From assembly GCF_000518305.1 (NCBI RefSeq), contig NZ_JADI01000007.1:1-64000 (forward strand): a stretch of 64,000 nucleotides of DNA. The letters run 5' to 3'. The position numbers and the translations under genes are program-made. Under the pieces are notes generated by a model, which saw only the letters and a list, made by a program, of their open reading frames with translations, did no database searches and had not been told where the DNA came from. Shown here in pieces: positions 63,268 to 64,000 of this stretch (within the stretch, counting starts at the first letter, position 1; each line of letters begins with the position of its first letter). Origin of the DNA: Mycoplasma imitans ATCC 51306. Lineage in GTDB: Bacteria; Bacillota_I; Bacilli_A; Mycoplasmatales; Mycoplasmoidaceae.

Positions 63268-63813
63268 ATGTTAAACAACAATTCTGAAAATTTAAACAAC
63301 GATTTGCAATCTAATCAAGCTCCAGTAAGTCAGCCTGATGCAAACCAACTTCAACAAAGAATTGAAAAATTTGAATTAAACGAATTAAAGAAATTCGCAC
63401 ACAATTTTAAACGTAAGGTTTATATTCCAGTTATCGTATTCTTTGCTTTAAATATTTTATCTTTCTTAATCCTTCTAAGCGTAGCGGGTGTTGTGGGAGC
63501 TAATATATTTAATGGATCTACAAATGGTGGCATGATTAACTCAACTGTTATAGCATCTGGTGGAATCGGTGCAATTCTTAGTTATTTATTAAACATTATT
63601 GTGTTTATAGCTTTATTGATCTTATTTATTATGGGCGCATTCTATTCAGCCAACAAAAAAATTGATGGCTTAATGGGTCCAATGGTATTATTTATTATTG
63701 CTATATTCATCCCATTTATCGGGGGATTATTAGGACTAATCGCTTCAATTCTTGCTAAGAAAACTATCGATAAAAAAGTAGCTGAAGTTGAAGCAACTCA
63801 AACAAATATCTAA
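63268..63813 (+). CDS. Small integral membrane protein of unknown function
   Basis: A 181-residue protein with an Asn/Gln-rich soluble N terminus (residues 1-50), a basic segment (HNFKRKVY), and four hydrophobic stretches: IPVIVFFALNILSFLILLSV, IGAILSYLLNIIVFIALLIL with LFIMGAF, and GPMVLFIIAIFIPFIGGLLGL running into IASILA. The Gly-rich loop between the first helices and the polar ends suggest three to four membrane passes with the N terminus inside. I do not recognise the family. A single-gene unit with its own promoter and terminator. Confidence 0.8.
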   Translation: MLNNNSENLNNDLQSNQAPVSQPDANQLQQRIEKFELNELKKFAHNFKRKVYIPVIVFFALNILSFLILLSVAGVVGANIFNGSTNGGMINSTVIASGGIGAILSYLLNIIVFIALLILFIMGAFYSANKKIDGLMGPMVLFIIAIFIPFIGGLLGLIASILAKKTIDKKVAEVEATQTNI

Positions 63814-63844
63814 TTAGGATTTCAAGCAAATAATTTTAATAAAT

Positions 63845-63880
63845 AAACCCATTAACAATAGTTAATGGGTTTTGTTTTTA
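63845..63880 (+). terminator. Terminator after the 181-aa membrane protein gene
   Basis: CCCATTAAC (63848-63856) pairs with GTTAATGGG (63861-63869) around AATA, extended by AAA/TTT, then TTTTGTTTTT. The remaining 63881-64000 shows nothing recognisable. Confidence 0.9.
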
Positions 63881-64000
63881 ATTTAAGTAAAGTTGAATAA
63901 AGTGTAAAAGAAAAGTTTTTAATCATCTATTATTAATTGTTAAGTTTCAAATAATTAACCATTAATTAAATGTATTTAATTAAGAACGATTTTTTCGTTA

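Overview
The window is a contiguous piece of a Mollicutes chromosome. It is very A+T rich. Nearly every long gene reads through in-frame TGA codons at places where the protein family has tryptophan, so TGA encodes Trp. The tmRNA proteolysis tag (DKTSKELADE...NNYALNF) is, from memory, the one reported for Mycoplasma gallisepticum; gene order and the two-PTS/mannitol content fit M. gallisepticum or a very close relative such as M. imitans. No insertion sequence, CRISPR array, rRNA or tRNA gene, vlhA gene or GAA-repeat promoter was seen.

Layout. 1-336: the tail of an unidentified gene and a small ORF. 522-3325 (-): dxs and hrcA, divergent from uvrC (3345-5123, +), which meets a YigZ-like gene tail to tail. 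5594-11145 (+): infC-rpmI-rplT with a structured leader and attenuator, a dUTPase-like gene with an eroded active site, a terminator, then pheS-pheT. 11218-19801 (-): a carbohydrate block with mtlF, mtlD, an aldo/keto reductase and a mannitol-type EIICB carrying a 335-residue insert, followed by a second EIICB with a membrane extension and a 6-phosphogluconate dehydrogenase. 19963-21439 (-): tmRNA and a proline-rich lipoprotein. 21619-25166 (+): a heterodimeric ABC exporter. 25319-32436 (+): rplU-prp-rpmA-nfo-fur-DUF3196-tig-lon, the same order as in M. genitalium, with a CIRCE operator in front of lon. 32501-35393 (+): an ABC-2 transporter. 35944-38674 (+): a three-gene operon encoding a CitE-like lyase, a MaoC-like hydratase and a family-1-type CoA-transferase. 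38755-44105 (-): ymdB, 5-formyl-THF cyclo-ligase, a UvrD/PcrA helicase, an RDD protein and a glycosyltransferase-like protein. 44193-48111 (+): two tandem paralogous proteins, each with a C-terminal two-helix membrane anchor. 48179-61944 (-): nox, then a long compact cluster nfu-plsY-nif3-trmK-rpoD-dnaG-glyS-recO-era-ybeY, headed by a C39-peptidase ABC exporter and a tiny membrane accessory protein. 61945-63267 is a 1.3-kb gap with hairpins and a small ORF. 63268-63813 (+) encodes a membrane protein.

How the parts work together. HrcA and its CIRCE target (lon) lie in the same window, as do tmRNA and Lon; Lon is the protease expected to clear ssrA-tagged proteins in mollicutes that lack ClpXP. 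The prp gene lies between L21 and L27, and L27 carries the N-terminal extension that Prp removes. The mannitol block supplies EIIA, the mannitol-1-phosphate dehydrogenase and two different EIICB permeases.

The most striking system is the CitE-MaoC-CoA-transferase operon. Its composition matches the itaconate degradation module (ripABC / ict-ich-ccl) of Yersinia and Pseudomonas, which converts the macrophage metabolite itaconate to pyruvate and acetyl-CoA. The second is the peptidase-containing ABC exporter with a complete Cys-His-Asp triad, which heads a housekeeping operon and has no visible peptide substrate in the window.
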